Translations under genes and position numbers: made by a program
Source of the DNA: CBFDBF01 sp050293315
GTDB taxonomy: Bacteria > Pseudomonadota > Gammaproteobacteria > Chromatiales > Chromatiaceae
DNA length: 64,000 bases
NCBI GenBank assembly: GCA_050293315.1
Contig: JBNKMS010000012.1
Coordinates: 248,001-312,000 of the forward strand
Reading direction: 5' to 3'
Shown: positions 43,806-52,812 of the stretch, piece after piece
How the letters are laid out: each line of letters begins with the position of its first letter
How positions within the stretch are numbered: position 1 is the first letter of the stretch
The notes under the pieces: generated by a model
Told to the model about the DNA's origin: nothing
The model's input: the letters and a program-made list of their open reading frames with translations, nothing else
Database searches by the model: none

Positions 43806-45208
43806 ATGCGGCAGCGGCGACAATATTGTCAGGCGAGGATCTGATCAGAACTACTGACCCGGGCCGTTGGCTGTTGCTGCCGATAGAGGCGAAGTGCCGC
43901 GAGTTTGAGGCCAAGATCTTTCTCGGCTGTCTGGCAGCTGAGCGTGGTTACTCGGTCCTGTTGGGTCACTACGGTGTAGTCAATAGGTGGAGTGACTGCC
44001 TTCCACGCGGCATGATATTAGAGAAGAATATCTCTGTTAGATACAGGTCGTGGCTAAGTAAACTCCGCTCTTCAGGGTACCACCTCTGTGTCAGCGATGA
44101 AGAGAGCCTGGGGGTGTTTCTTGATCAGGAGAGATGGTTTCGCATCCGGATGCATGGGGATATGGTTGCCCTGGTAGACTATGTGTTTGCCTGGAGTGAA
44201 GAGAATGCCAACCTGATCCGCGATGAGTATCCGGACCAGGCCGATAAGATAGTTGCAGCCGGCACACCAAGGGTTGATCTGTTACGCAGAGAGTTGCGAG
44301 GGTTATACGACCAGGAGGTGGCCAGGCTTAGAGCGCGGTTTGGCAGGTACCTCCTGATGCCATCAAACTTCGCTCCAGTGATTAATGTCAGGGGAGACGC
44401 CTACACCGTAGAGCAGATGTGGCGGCACGGCTATATAAAGGATAGTGAAGGTGAGCAGCTGTTTGTCCAGGGTCTAAACCATTCGCGCTCTAATCTTGAA
44501 AAACTTGTCTCTGCATTTAAACGCGTCAGGGCAGAGTTCCCGGAACACGCCCTGGTGGTGCGGCCACATCCGATAGACCGGCATGAGTATTGGCACGAGG
44601 CGGTCGAGTCGATAGATAACGCGCATGTCGTTTATGATGGCAGCGTGACCCCCTGGCTACTGGCTGCTGATGCCATATTCCATTGCGGCTGCTCTACCGG
44701 TATGGAGGCAAAGATTATGGAGCGCTGTTCTGTCTCGTATCATCCGCACCTGGACAGGCGTTTTGATAACCTCCCCTCGACCGATATAGGTCCAATTGCA
44801 CAGAGTGAAGATGAGCTGGTCGCATTCATACGGCAGGCGATCGACAGTAGTGGTGAGTGCAAACTGGACAGAGCGGATGTAGATAGATACATCTGCTCTC
44901 TTGATGGGAAATTCGCTGGTGAGAAGATGCTTGATGCTATAGATAAAGTCACTATGCAGGATGTTGCCATGAATCTTACCTGGTCCAATCCCAGGGCAGT
45001 AAAGGTTAGGTTGCACGAGTGGTACAGAGAAAGACGTATGGCGTTGCGGTCACAGCGGGCCGATGCCAAGAGAAGATCAGAGCAGAAGTGGCCGGGCGCA
45101 TCGATTGATGAGGTGCGCTCACTGGTTTCCAGTTATAATGGAATGACGGGGCGTTTCGCGGATGTTGAGGTAAGGCAGGTTGCGGACGATCTGTTCTATA
45201 TCAGGTGA
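43802..45208 (+). CDS. Surface carbohydrate biosynthesis protein (glycosyltransferase-B-like)
   Basis: 468 residues. The middle carries a CDP-glycerol-phosphotransferase/GT-B-like pattern: VVRPHPIDRHEYW and a later FHCGCSTGMEAKIM with the donor-loop Gly/Ser/Thr. Proteins of this shape are annotated as surface carbohydrate biosynthesis proteins and sit beside neuB-like genes. A transferase that places the nonulosonic acid is plausible but not shown. It overlaps the carbamoyltransferase by 4 bases. Confidence 0.7.
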   Translation: MNAAAATILSGEDLIRTTDPGRWLLLPIEAKCREFEAKIFLGCLAAERGYSVLLGHYGVVNRWSDCLPRGMILEKNISVRYRSWLSKLRSSGYHLCVSDEESLGVFLDQERWFRIRMHGDMVALVDYVFAWSEENANLIRDEYPDQADKIVAAGTPRVDLLRRELRGLYDQEVARLRARFGRYLLMPSNFAPVINVRGDAYTVEQMWRHGYIKDSEGEQLFVQGLNHSRSNLEKLVSAFKRVRAEFPEHALVVRPHPIDRHEYWHEAVESIDNAHVVYDGSVTPWLLAADAIFHCGCSTGMEAKIMERCSVSYHPHLDRRFDNLPSTDIGPIAQSEDELVAFIRQAIDSSGECKLDRADVDRYICSLDGKFAGEKMLDAIDKVTMQDVAMNLTWSNPRAVKVRLHEWYRERRMALRSQRADAKRRSEQKWPGASIDEVRSLVSSYNGMTGRFADVEVRQVADDLFYIR

Positions 45209-45214
45209 GTAGTT

Positions 45215-45841
45215 ATGCATGACGCGTATAGAGAGTATATGCATAAAATTTTCACCCAGGAGTTCATTGACTATCCTGGGGAGTTGTTGGATGCCTCCTA
45301 TGACTTTTTTGTCTCAATTAAAGAGATATTGCTCTCTGACTTGAGTCTCACGCATGTTCGCTATGTCGCTCCTCTGGATGCAGGACTGTTTCAATGGCTA
45401 CTGCTTAATCCAGCTGCTGAGGCGGTCTTCTATTACCGTCTCTCCAGGGCGGTCTATCTGAGTGATGAAAGGCATCCGCTTCTGCCGTATCTCTCCGCCT
45501 TAATGCGTAGGAGAACAGGTGTAGAGATCTACTATAGTACTAGCATTGGGCCTGGGTTTAGTGTTGTCCATGGCATGGGGACTGTTATTGGACCAAGATT
45601 TAGGATAGGAGCCAATTTTCAGGTCTATCAGGGAGTTACTATCGGTCAAAGCCACACCAACAACCCTGATCAGACGATTACCATCGGCGACGGTGTGATT
45701 GTCTATACCGGGGCCAAGATCCTCGGCGATATCACTATTGGTGATAACGTTCATGTAGGAGCCAATGCGGTGGTTTTAGACGATCTGAAGTCAAATGCGG
45801 TATATGCAGGGGCTCCGGCCAGATTGGTTCGGGAGCTTTAA
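45215..45841 (+). CDS. Serine acetyltransferase-like hexapeptide-repeat acyltransferase
   Basis: 208 residues. A helical N-terminal half (about 1-95) like CysE-type serine acetyltransferases is followed by left-handed beta-helix repeats: STSIGPGFSVVHG, GTVIGPRFRIGANFQ, TIGQSH, TITIGDGVIVYTGAKILGDITIGDNVHVGANAVV, and a closing AGAPARLV. Such enzymes use acetyl-CoA. In this operon it may N- or O-acetylate a nonulosonate precursor rather than serine; that is inference from context. Confidence 0.82.
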   Translation: MHDAYREYMHKIFTQEFIDYPGELLDASYDFFVSIKEILLSDLSLTHVRYVAPLDAGLFQWLLLNPAAEAVFYYRLSRAVYLSDERHPLLPYLSALMRRRTGVEIYYSTSIGPGFSVVHGMGTVIGPRFRIGANFQVYQGVTIGQSHTNNPDQTITIGDGVIVYTGAKILGDITIGDNVHVGANAVVLDDLKSNAVYAGAPARLVREL

Positions 45842-45871
45842 GTTAATAGGGTATCTCAGGGAATTTTTTAA

Positions 45872-46849
45872 GTGAAAGCACTGATTACAGGCGCAGATGG
45901 GTTTATCGGGTCGCATCTTACTGAGATGCTGGTGCGCGCAGGCTACTCTGTATCCGCGCTGTCTCAATACAACTCATTTAACAGTTGGGGATGGTTGGAG
46001 GATGTGGAGTGTCGGGGTGAAATCGAGGTGTTATCTGGTGATATACGCGATGCCCACTACTGTCGCCATATCACGCGTGACGTGGATATTGTCTTTCATC
46101 TGGCTGCACTGATCGCCATTCCCTACTCCTATGTGGCGCCGGAGAGCTATGTTGATACAAATATCAAAGGCACTCTTAACATCTGTCAGGCGGCACTGGA
46201 TAACAAGGTCAAGCGTCTGATCCACACCTCAACCAGCGAGGTCTATGGTACCGCACAGTATGTGCCGATTGATGAGAAACATCCTTTACAGGCGCAATCC
46301 CCATATAGCGCTACCAAGATAGCTGCAGATGCCATGGCGTTCAGTTTTTATAACGCCTTTGATCTGCCGGTAACTATTGCGCGTCCGTTCAATACATACG
46401 GCCCACGGCAGTCTGCCAGGGCGGTGATCCCAACCATAATTACCCAGATTGCGTCCGGGCAGAAACAGATTAAGTTGGGGGATGTCTCTCCAACGCGTGA
46501 TTTTAATTATGTGGAAGACACATGCCGCGGTTTTCTGGAGCTGGCAAATTGTGATGCTGCAATTGGGGAGACTGTAAATATTGGATCTAATTTTGAGATC
46601 AGCATCAAGGACACACTAAATCTAATCAAGGAGCTGATGAGTAGTGATGTGGAATTTGTGGCTGAAGAGCAGCGCGTAAGGCCGGAGAAATCCGAGGTGT
46701 TCCGTCTGTGGTGTGATAATACCAAGATTGAGCAACTTACAGGATTCAAGCCCCAGGTAGGAATACGTGATGGTCTGCAGAAGACTATCGACTGGATCAC
46801 TGTCCCGGATAATCTCGCCAGCTACAAGGCAGATATCTACAATGTTTAA
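45872..46849 (+). CDS. NDP-sugar 4,6-dehydratase, LegB-like
   Basis: 325 residues of the extended SDR family. NAD loop TGADGFIGSH, catalytic STSEVYGTA and YSATK, then ARPFNTYGPRQSARAVIPTII. The closest described type is LegB, which makes the 4-keto-6-deoxy sugar from GDP-GlcNAc in legionaminic acid synthesis. It directly precedes the NeuC-type epimerase. A LegC aminotransferase, normally next to it, is absent. GTG start. Confidence 0.8.
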   Translation: MKALITGADGFIGSHLTEMLVRAGYSVSALSQYNSFNSWGWLEDVECRGEIEVLSGDIRDAHYCRHITRDVDIVFHLAALIAIPYSYVAPESYVDTNIKGTLNICQAALDNKVKRLIHTSTSEVYGTAQYVPIDEKHPLQAQSPYSATKIAADAMAFSFYNAFDLPVTIARPFNTYGPRQSARAVIPTIITQIASGQKQIKLGDVSPTRDFNYVEDTCRGFLELANCDAAIGETVNIGSNFEISIKDTLNLIKELMSSDVEFVAEEQRVRPEKSEVFRLWCDNTKIEQLTGFKPQVGIRDGLQKTIDWITVPDNLASYKADIYNV

Positions 46850-46863
46850 TCCTATCGCTCGGT

Positions 46864-48039
46864 ATGGATAAGAGACGAAAAATCTGTGTTATCACTGGTA
46901 CTCGCGCTGAGTACGGGTTGCTGTATTGGTTGCTGCGAGTGATTGAAGCGGCCGATGATCTGGAGTTGCAGCTCGTGGTCACCGGGATGCATCTCTCATC
47001 TGAATTTGGATTGACCTATCGTCAGATCGAAGCTGATGGATTTAACATCTCACGCAAGGTGGAGATGTTGCTGTCATCAGATAGCTCCTCGGCTGTTACA
47101 AAATCCATGGGGCTGGCAACGATTGGTTTTGCCGACGCCTATGCTGAGCTTGCGCCCGACCTGGTGGTGGTGTTGGGAGATCGGTTTGAGATATTTGCTG
47201 CAGTAAGTGCGGCAGCAATTGCCAAGATACCTGTCGCCCATCTGCATGGTGGTGAGACTACAGAGGGTGCGTTTGATGAGTCTTTGCGTCACTCAATAAC
47301 CAAGATGTCACATTTGCACTTTGTGGCTACCGAGGAGTACAGGCAGAGGGTCATTCAACTGGGAGAGGACCCGGCCAGGGTTTATACAGTAGGCGCCCCT
47401 GGTATCGATAATATTAAGCGCCTGAATTTGCTATCCAAGCAGCAGTTAGAGGATGCAATCGGATTCCGTTTCGGCAGGCGTAATTTTTTGGTCACTTTCC
47501 ATCCCGTTACGCTCGAGCATATGACGGCGCAGAAGCAGTTTGGGGAGCTGCTGACGGTGTTAGATGAGCTTGAAGATGCTCATATTATCTTCACCAAGGC
47601 AAATGCTGACCCTGATGGTCGTGTTATCAATAGAATGATTGATGACTACGTGGGCGCGCATCCGGAAAGCAGTATCGCCCGCGACTCCCTTGGTCAGTTG
47701 AACTACCTTTCGGCCATGCAGTATATGGATGGGGTGGTTGGGAATTCATCCAGCGGTTTGATTGAGGCCCCAAGCTTTAAGGTCGGTGTTGTCAATATAG
47801 GTGATCGTCAACGTGGCAGGATCAGGGCGAGTAACGTGATTGATTGCGATCCTGAGCGTAATAGTATTCTCAAGGCTATGCAGCATCTGTTGAGCCGGGA
47901 GTTTCAGGATGAGTTGAAGCAGACGGTTAATCCATACGGCAACGGCGGGGTTGCAGAAAAGGTTTTGGCTGTCATTAGGGAGCATCCGCTGGATGGCATC
48001 CTCAAGAAGAGTTTTTTTGATCTTGGGGTCAGGTCATGA
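46864..48039 (+). CDS. Hydrolysing NDP-GlcNAc 2-epimerase (NeuC/LegG type)
   Basis: 391 residues. Opens with the NeuC signature ITGTRAEYGLLYWLL; substrate residues in VVLGDRFEIFA, HLHGGETTEGAFDES, and SSSGLIEAPSFKVGVVNIGDRQRGR. It removes the nucleotide while epimerising C2, giving ManNAc or the 2,4-diacetamido-6-deoxymannose analogue. Genes immediately after it are the NeuB-type synthase and the rest of the legionaminate set. It overlaps that gene in ATGA. Confidence 0.9.
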   Translation: MDKRRKICVITGTRAEYGLLYWLLRVIEAADDLELQLVVTGMHLSSEFGLTYRQIEADGFNISRKVEMLLSSDSSSAVTKSMGLATIGFADAYAELAPDLVVVLGDRFEIFAAVSAAAIAKIPVAHLHGGETTEGAFDESLRHSITKMSHLHFVATEEYRQRVIQLGEDPARVYTVGAPGIDNIKRLNLLSKQQLEDAIGFRFGRRNFLVTFHPVTLEHMTAQKQFGELLTVLDELEDAHIIFTKANADPDGRVINRMIDDYVGAHPESSIARDSLGQLNYLSAMQYMDGVVGNSSSGLIEAPSFKVGVVNIGDRQRGRIRASNVIDCDPERNSILKAMQHLLSREFQDELKQTVNPYGNGGVAEKVLAVIREHPLDGILKKSFFDLGVRS

Positions 48040-49118
48040 GCCGTACATATGTGATTGCCGAGGCCGGGGTTAACCATAATGGGGATCCAGGGCTTGCATT
48101 TCAGTTGGTCGATGTTGCGGTAAAGGCTGGGGCGGACGCGATCAAGTTTCAGACCTTTAAGGCGGAAAAATTGGCCGCGGCGTCTGCTATGAAGGCGGCA
48201 TATCAGAGACATATTACCGACATCGACGAATCACAGCTCGATATGCTGCAACGTCTGGAGCTGGGGCATGATGTACACAGAGAGTTGTTGGCCTACTGTA
48301 GAGATCGAGAGATTGAATTTCTCTCATCTGCATTCGACCTGGAGAGTCTGGATTTTTTAGTGAGTGATCTTTGTCTGAAGACACTCAAGATTCCCTCTGG
48401 TGAGATTACCAATGGGCCCCTATTGTTGGCGCATGCACAAACCGGATGTAATCTGATCGTCTCAACCGGAATGGCGACCCTGGAAGAGATAGAGGCCGCG
48501 CTTGGTGTGATCGCCTTTGGCTTGATGCACGGAGCCGATAGCAACGCCAGGCCTTCGAATGCCGGCTTCATGGAGGCATACGATTCATTTACAGGTAAGC
48601 AATTGCTGCATGAGAAGGTCAGGCTGTTGCACTGTACTACTGAATATCCCGCGCCACTGGAGGATATCAATCTCAGGGCGATGCAGACCATGCAATCGGA
48701 GTTTGGGATGGATATAGGATATTCTGATCACAGTGAAGGCATAATAGTAGCTGTCGCGGCGGTTGCTTTGGGTGCGTGTGTAATCGAGAAACACTTTACT
48801 CTGGATAAGACCCTGGCTGGTCCCGATCATAGGGCGTCACTGGAACAGGATGAGCTCAAGGATATGGTCGAGAGCATCCGAGCTGTAGAGTTGTCCATTG
48901 GCGATGGAGTAAAAGGTCCTATGCCATCTGAACTTGATAATATAGATGTTGCCAGGAGAAGTATTGTGGCCGCCAGTAAAATCAAGAAGGGCGACATATT
49001 CCGTGAGGATAATCTAGCGATAAAGCGGCCTGGTAGCGGTATAAGTCCCATGGAGTACTGGGATATTCTGGGCAAGAAAAGCCAATCTGACTATGATGTT
49101 GATGAGATTATCAGGTGA
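48036..49118 (+). CDS. Nonulosonate synthase (NeuB/LegI family)
   Basis: 360 residues. N-terminal TIM barrel: YVIAEAGVNHNGDPGLAFQLVD, KFQTFKAE, then LKIPSGEITNGPLL, STGMATLEEI, HCTTEYPAP and YSDHSEGI. The C-terminal SAF (antifreeze-like) domain begins about RRSIVAASKIKKGDIF. It condenses phosphoenolpyruvate with a mannosamine-type sugar to make sialic, legionaminic or related acid. Metal-binding His residues are present. Confidence 0.93.
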   Translation: MSRTYVIAEAGVNHNGDPGLAFQLVDVAVKAGADAIKFQTFKAEKLAAASAMKAAYQRHITDIDESQLDMLQRLELGHDVHRELLAYCRDREIEFLSSAFDLESLDFLVSDLCLKTLKIPSGEITNGPLLLAHAQTGCNLIVSTGMATLEEIEAALGVIAFGLMHGADSNARPSNAGFMEAYDSFTGKQLLHEKVRLLHCTTEYPAPLEDINLRAMQTMQSEFGMDIGYSDHSEGIIVAVAAVALGACVIEKHFTLDKTLAGPDHRASLEQDELKDMVESIRAVELSIGDGVKGPMPSELDNIDVARRSIVAASKIKKGDIFREDNLAIKRPGSGISPMEYWDILGKKSQSDYDVDEIIR

Positions 49119-49180
49119 GCCGGATAAGAAAATTTATGCGGACACACAATCCCAGAACCAAACCGAGAGAGAATTAGATC

Positions 49181-50224
49181 GTGTACGACTGGAGAGCGGT
49201 AGTACTCAGGCCAGATGATGTTATGGAGCGAGCGATCCAGGTTTTGGATCGTGAGGCACTGCGGATTGTCATGGTGGTTGATGAAAATGGAGGGTTAGTA
49301 GGGACTATTACTGACGGTGATGTGCGCAGGGCGCTTATCCGACATAAGGGGATGGATACCAGGCTGGATGAGATAATGAACAAGGAGCCGACCATTGCTC
49401 TGCAGAAGGATGGGCGTGAAGCTATCCTAGCCATGATGAAGAGCAAGGATTTGCTCCAGGTGCCTATTGTAGATGACGCCGGTTGCGTGGTTGGTTTAGA
49501 GACGCTGCAACATCTGATAAAAAATAGCAAACTGGATAATCCGGTGTTTCTGATGGCTGGAGGATTTGGTAAGCGATTGCGGCCACTGACTAATGAGACA
49601 CCCAAGCCTCTTCTCAAGGTTGGTTCCAGGCCGATACTTGAGACCATCATGAGCCAGTTTATCGCGAGTGGTTTCTATAATTTCTTTATCTCCACCCACT
49701 ACAAGGCGGATATGGTGCGGGAGCATTTTGGTGATGGCAGCAAGTGGGGTGTAAATATCAGATATGTGCATGAAGAGAAACCGTTAGGCACTGCCGGGGC
49801 CTTGGGGTTATTACCGGACGATCTCCCGGAGTTGCCAATTATGGTGATGAACGGAGACCTTTTAACGGACGTGAATTTTGAGCGACTGCTCGAATTTCAT
49901 AATGCACAGGGGGGGCTTGCCACCATGTGTGTGCGGGAGTATGACTTCCAGGTGCCGTACGGTGTGATTGAGGCAGAGGGCCATCTCATTAAGAGCGTTA
50001 TAGAGAAGCCGGTGCACAAATTTTTTGTAAATGCCGGAATCTATGTATTGAGCCAGGAGTTGGCCAAAAGTGCGACCGGGAATGATTATCTAGATATGCC
50101 GCATCTGTTGGAGGCGTCAATTCGCTCTGGTGCTCAAATAAATTCCTTCCCAATCCATGAATACTGGTTGGACATTGGTCAAATGGAGGAGTTTGAACGG
50201 GCCAATCGAGATGTTGGTGCATGA
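49181..50224 (+). CDS. CBS-domain sugar nucleotidyltransferase (PtmE-like)
   Basis: 347 residues, GTG start. Two CBS domains (about 8-115) precede a nucleotidyltransferase with MAGGFGKRLRPLT, PKPLLKVG and VMNGDLLTDVNF. In Campylobacter PtmE is such a protein and supplies GDP-glucosamine or GDP-GlcNAc to the legionaminate route, and the CBS part probably senses adenine nucleotides. It overlaps the next gene in ATGA. Confidence 0.88.
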   Translation: MYDWRAVVLRPDDVMERAIQVLDREALRIVMVVDENGGLVGTITDGDVRRALIRHKGMDTRLDEIMNKEPTIALQKDGREAILAMMKSKDLLQVPIVDDAGCVVGLETLQHLIKNSKLDNPVFLMAGGFGKRLRPLTNETPKPLLKVGSRPILETIMSQFIASGFYNFFISTHYKADMVREHFGDGSKWGVNIRYVHEEKPLGTAGALGLLPDDLPELPIMVMNGDLLTDVNFERLLEFHNAQGGLATMCVREYDFQVPYGVIEAEGHLIKSVIEKPVHKFFVNAGIYVLSQELAKSATGNDYLDMPHLLEASIRSGAQINSFPIHEYWLDIGQMEEFERANRDVGA

Positions 50225-51258
50225 TAAATTCTGGCGGTAGCGGCCAGGCGGTTAATAGGATGCTGGTTGTCGGTGCAGGGAGTAGTGGTAGTCGTCATGT
50301 GCGTATCCTACGCGAGTTGCGTCCAGATATTGAGGTTGCCATTCTTAGGCATGAGGTGTGTGATGATGCCAAGAGCGAGTCGTTGGGCGTCGAACACTGT
50401 TTTACATCTATAGAAGATGCGCTCAGTTTTACCCCAGACGCAGCGATAATAGCTAATCCATCCCCTATGCACTTGGATGTTGCTATGCCGCTGGCTAAGG
50501 CGGGGGTACACCTTATGGTAGAGAAGCCTATCGCATCCAGTGCCGACGGTGTGGGTCAACTGATAGATCTCTGTGCTGAACAGGATATAAGGTTGATGAC
50601 CGGCTACAATCTACGTTTTCTCAGGACCATGGCCTATTTCAGGGGGCTGTTGCGCCAGGGCAGGGTTGGCCAGATGCTTTCAGTCAAGACTGAGGTGGTG
50701 CAATATCTTCCGGAATGGCGTCCAGACGTTGACTATCGAGAGACGGTTTCTGCGCAGAAAAAGCTGGGAGGAGGAGTACTCCTGGAACTGAGTCACGAGA
50801 TCGACTATCTGCTGTGGCTATTTGGTCGGGTGGAGCTGGTAAGGGCCTCGGTGATACAACAGGGCGGTCTGGATATTGATGTGGAGGATACGGCGCATCT
50901 GCAGTTGGGTTTCAGGCAGGATGACGTTGATGAACAGCTGGTGGTTACACTGGATATGAGTTTTTTGAGACGTGAGACAATACGCCAGTGCACGGTAGTT
51001 GGCGAGTTTGGTACATTACGCTGGGATGGTGTTTCTGGTAGGGTCGAGCTTCTGCCGATAGATGGAGAACAGTGGGAAGAGTTATTACTGGACCGGCCGG
51101 AGCGCGATTTCACCTATCGACAGGAGTTAAAGCATTTCATCTCCTGTGTAGAGAACGGTATCGATCCATCGATTAGTGGTAGGGATGGGGAGGCTGTGTT
51201 GACGGTGGTAGATGCTGCCAGATTGTCGAGTGAGAAGGGTGAGGCGGTATATCTGTAA
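50221..51258 (+). CDS. Gfo/Idh/MocA-family oxidoreductase (PtmF-like)
   Basis: 345 residues. N-terminal Rossmann fold with VVGAGSSGSRHVRIL, then ANPSPMHLDVA and the family EKPIA motif (catalytic Lys). Related PtmF genes are proposed to act in early steps of legionaminate formation in Campylobacter, but the reaction is not well settled. Position between ptmE-like and cytidylyltransferase genes is the canonical one. Confidence 0.85.
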   Translation: MINSGGSGQAVNRMLVVGAGSSGSRHVRILRELRPDIEVAILRHEVCDDAKSESLGVEHCFTSIEDALSFTPDAAIIANPSPMHLDVAMPLAKAGVHLMVEKPIASSADGVGQLIDLCAEQDIRLMTGYNLRFLRTMAYFRGLLRQGRVGQMLSVKTEVVQYLPEWRPDVDYRETVSAQKKLGGGVLLELSHEIDYLLWLFGRVELVRASVIQQGGLDIDVEDTAHLQLGFRQDDVDEQLVVTLDMSFLRRETIRQCTVVGEFGTLRWDGVSGRVELLPIDGEQWEELLLDRPERDFTYRQELKHFISCVENGIDPSISGRDGEAVLTVVDAARLSSEKGEAVYL

Positions 51259-51277
51259 TCCAGGATCTATGAGATAG

Positions 51278-51985
51278 ATGAGCTATATAGCATTAATCTG
51301 TGCCAGAGGCGGCTCCAAAGGGGTGGCGGGAAAGAATATCCGACCGCTAGGTGGAGTGCCGTTGATCGGCTGGGCCATTCGGGTGGCTAAGCAGATTGAG
51401 CGGGTATCCAGGGTGATTGTCTCCACCGACTCTGATGAGATCGCCCAGGTGGCAAAAGAGTACGGGGCAGAGGTGCCGTTTATACGCCCTGAAGAGCTGG
51501 CGCGCGACGATAGTCCGGAGTGGTTGGTATGGCGTCATGCGCTTGCCTATCTGGAGGAGCAGGGCGAGGGGGGGCAGGAGGGATTGGTGGTTGTTCCGGC
51601 CACCGCGCCGCTTAGAGAGGTTCAGGATATAGACAGTTGTCTGGATGAGTATGAAAAAGGGAATGTAGATGTGGTTATTACGATGAGTGACGCTCATCGC
51701 AGCCCATACTTTAATATGGTGGTCAGCGATAGGGATGGCTATTGCTCACTGGTCTTGCCTCCAGAGGAGACAGTGGTTCGACGCCAGGATGTGCCAGTGG
51801 TGTACAATATGTCCACCGTGGCCTATGTAGTAAATCCCAGGTTTGTACATGGGCACGATGCTCTGTTTGAAGGTCGGGTTAAGAGTGTTTATGTGCCGCC
51901 TGAGCGAGCATTGGATATAGATACTTTGCTGGATTTTAGAATTGCCGAGTGTCTTATCCGTGATCGCCATGGGGAGGGAGTATGA
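51278..51985 (+). CDS. CMP-nonulosonate cytidylyltransferase (NeuA/LegF type)
   Basis: 235 residues. Opens SYIALICARGGSKGVAGKNIRPLGGVPLIGWAI, the CMP-sialate synthetase P-loop-like motif. Continues STDSDEIAQVAKEYGAEVPFIRPEELARDDSP and later VVVPATAPLR. It activates the finished acid with CTP, giving the CMP-sugar donor. It overlaps the following SDR gene in ATGA. Confidence 0.9.
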   Translation: MSYIALICARGGSKGVAGKNIRPLGGVPLIGWAIRVAKQIERVSRVIVSTDSDEIAQVAKEYGAEVPFIRPEELARDDSPEWLVWRHALAYLEEQGEGGQEGLVVVPATAPLREVQDIDSCLDEYEKGNVDVVITMSDAHRSPYFNMVVSDRDGYCSLVLPPEETVVRRQDVPVVYNMSTVAYVVNPRFVHGHDALFEGRVKSVYVPPERALDIDTLLDFRIAECLIRDRHGEGV

Positions 51986-52782
51986 GATCTATCGCGCAGC
52001 TTATGGACCTGCAGGGCAGGTGTGCCGTTGTCACCGGCGCAACCGGTGGAATTGGTAGGCAGATTGCATTAACAGTGGCAGAGCTTGGTGGCGATCTGGT
52101 GCTTGTTGATCGTCCGGACTCGGACAATGAACAGTTACGTGAGATGCTGCAGGCGGTCGGCTGTAATAATGTTGAATATCTTGATTGCGATCTTGAAGAT
52201 CCCACTGCGCGGGGAGAGCTGATCGCCCACCTGGATGGGCAAGATGCTGCTATCGATATCTTAGTTAACAATGCTGCCTTTGTCGGCACTTCAGACCTTG
52301 AGGGTTGGGTTTGTGAGTTTGAACTTCAGAGTGTTACCACATGGAGGCGGGCGCTGGAGGTTAATCTTACTGCAGTGTTTGATTTCTCCAAGGGGTTGGC
52401 GCCGAAACTGAGGTCCGGGTGTGGTGGTTCAATTATCAATATCGCCTCGATATATGGTGTAAATGGTCCCGATTATTCACTGTATGAAGGGTTGGATATG
52501 GGCAATCCTGCGGCATATGCCGCCTCCAAAGGTGGACTTCTGCAGCTGACTCGCTGGCTGGCAAACACGATGGCCCCGGATGTGCGGGTAAATGCGGTAT
52601 CTCCTGGGGGGGTATTCCGTGATCAGCCGGGTCAATTTGTTGAGCGTTATGAGGCGCAAACACCACTCGGCAGAATGGCAACCGAGGAGGACTTTAAGGG
52701 AGCGATCGCCTTTCTCGCCAGTGACCTTTCTGCCTATGTAACTGGCCAGAATATCATCGTCGATGGTGGCTGGACGGTTTAG
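51982..52782 (+). CDS. Short-chain dehydrogenase (PtmA-like)
   Basis: 266 residues. SDR motifs: TGATGGIGRQIA, NNAAFVG, NIASIYG and YAASKGGL (catalytic Tyr and Lys), plus a C-terminal GQNIIVDGGWTV. PtmA-like SDRs lie next to ptmB/legF in Campylobacter glycan clusters; their precise step is uncertain. It closes the tightly overlapping part of the operon. Confidence 0.88.
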   Translation: MRSIAQLMDLQGRCAVVTGATGGIGRQIALTVAELGGDLVLVDRPDSDNEQLREMLQAVGCNNVEYLDCDLEDPTARGELIAHLDGQDAAIDILVNNAAFVGTSDLEGWVCEFELQSVTTWRRALEVNLTAVFDFSKGLAPKLRSGCGGSIINIASIYGVNGPDYSLYEGLDMGNPAAYAASKGGLLQLTRWLANTMAPDVRVNAVSPGGVFRDQPGQFVERYEAQTPLGRMATEEDFKGAIAFLASDLSAYVTGQNIIVDGGWTV

Positions 52783-52812
52783 GCTACGCCTGAACAGACT
52801 TGGTTCAGTGCT

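Noticed and set aside
50232..50243. GGCGGTAGCGGC, close to an ops element
   Set aside because: The TG at positions 11-12 is GC, and the site lies inside a coding sequence, just after the start of the PtmF-like gene.
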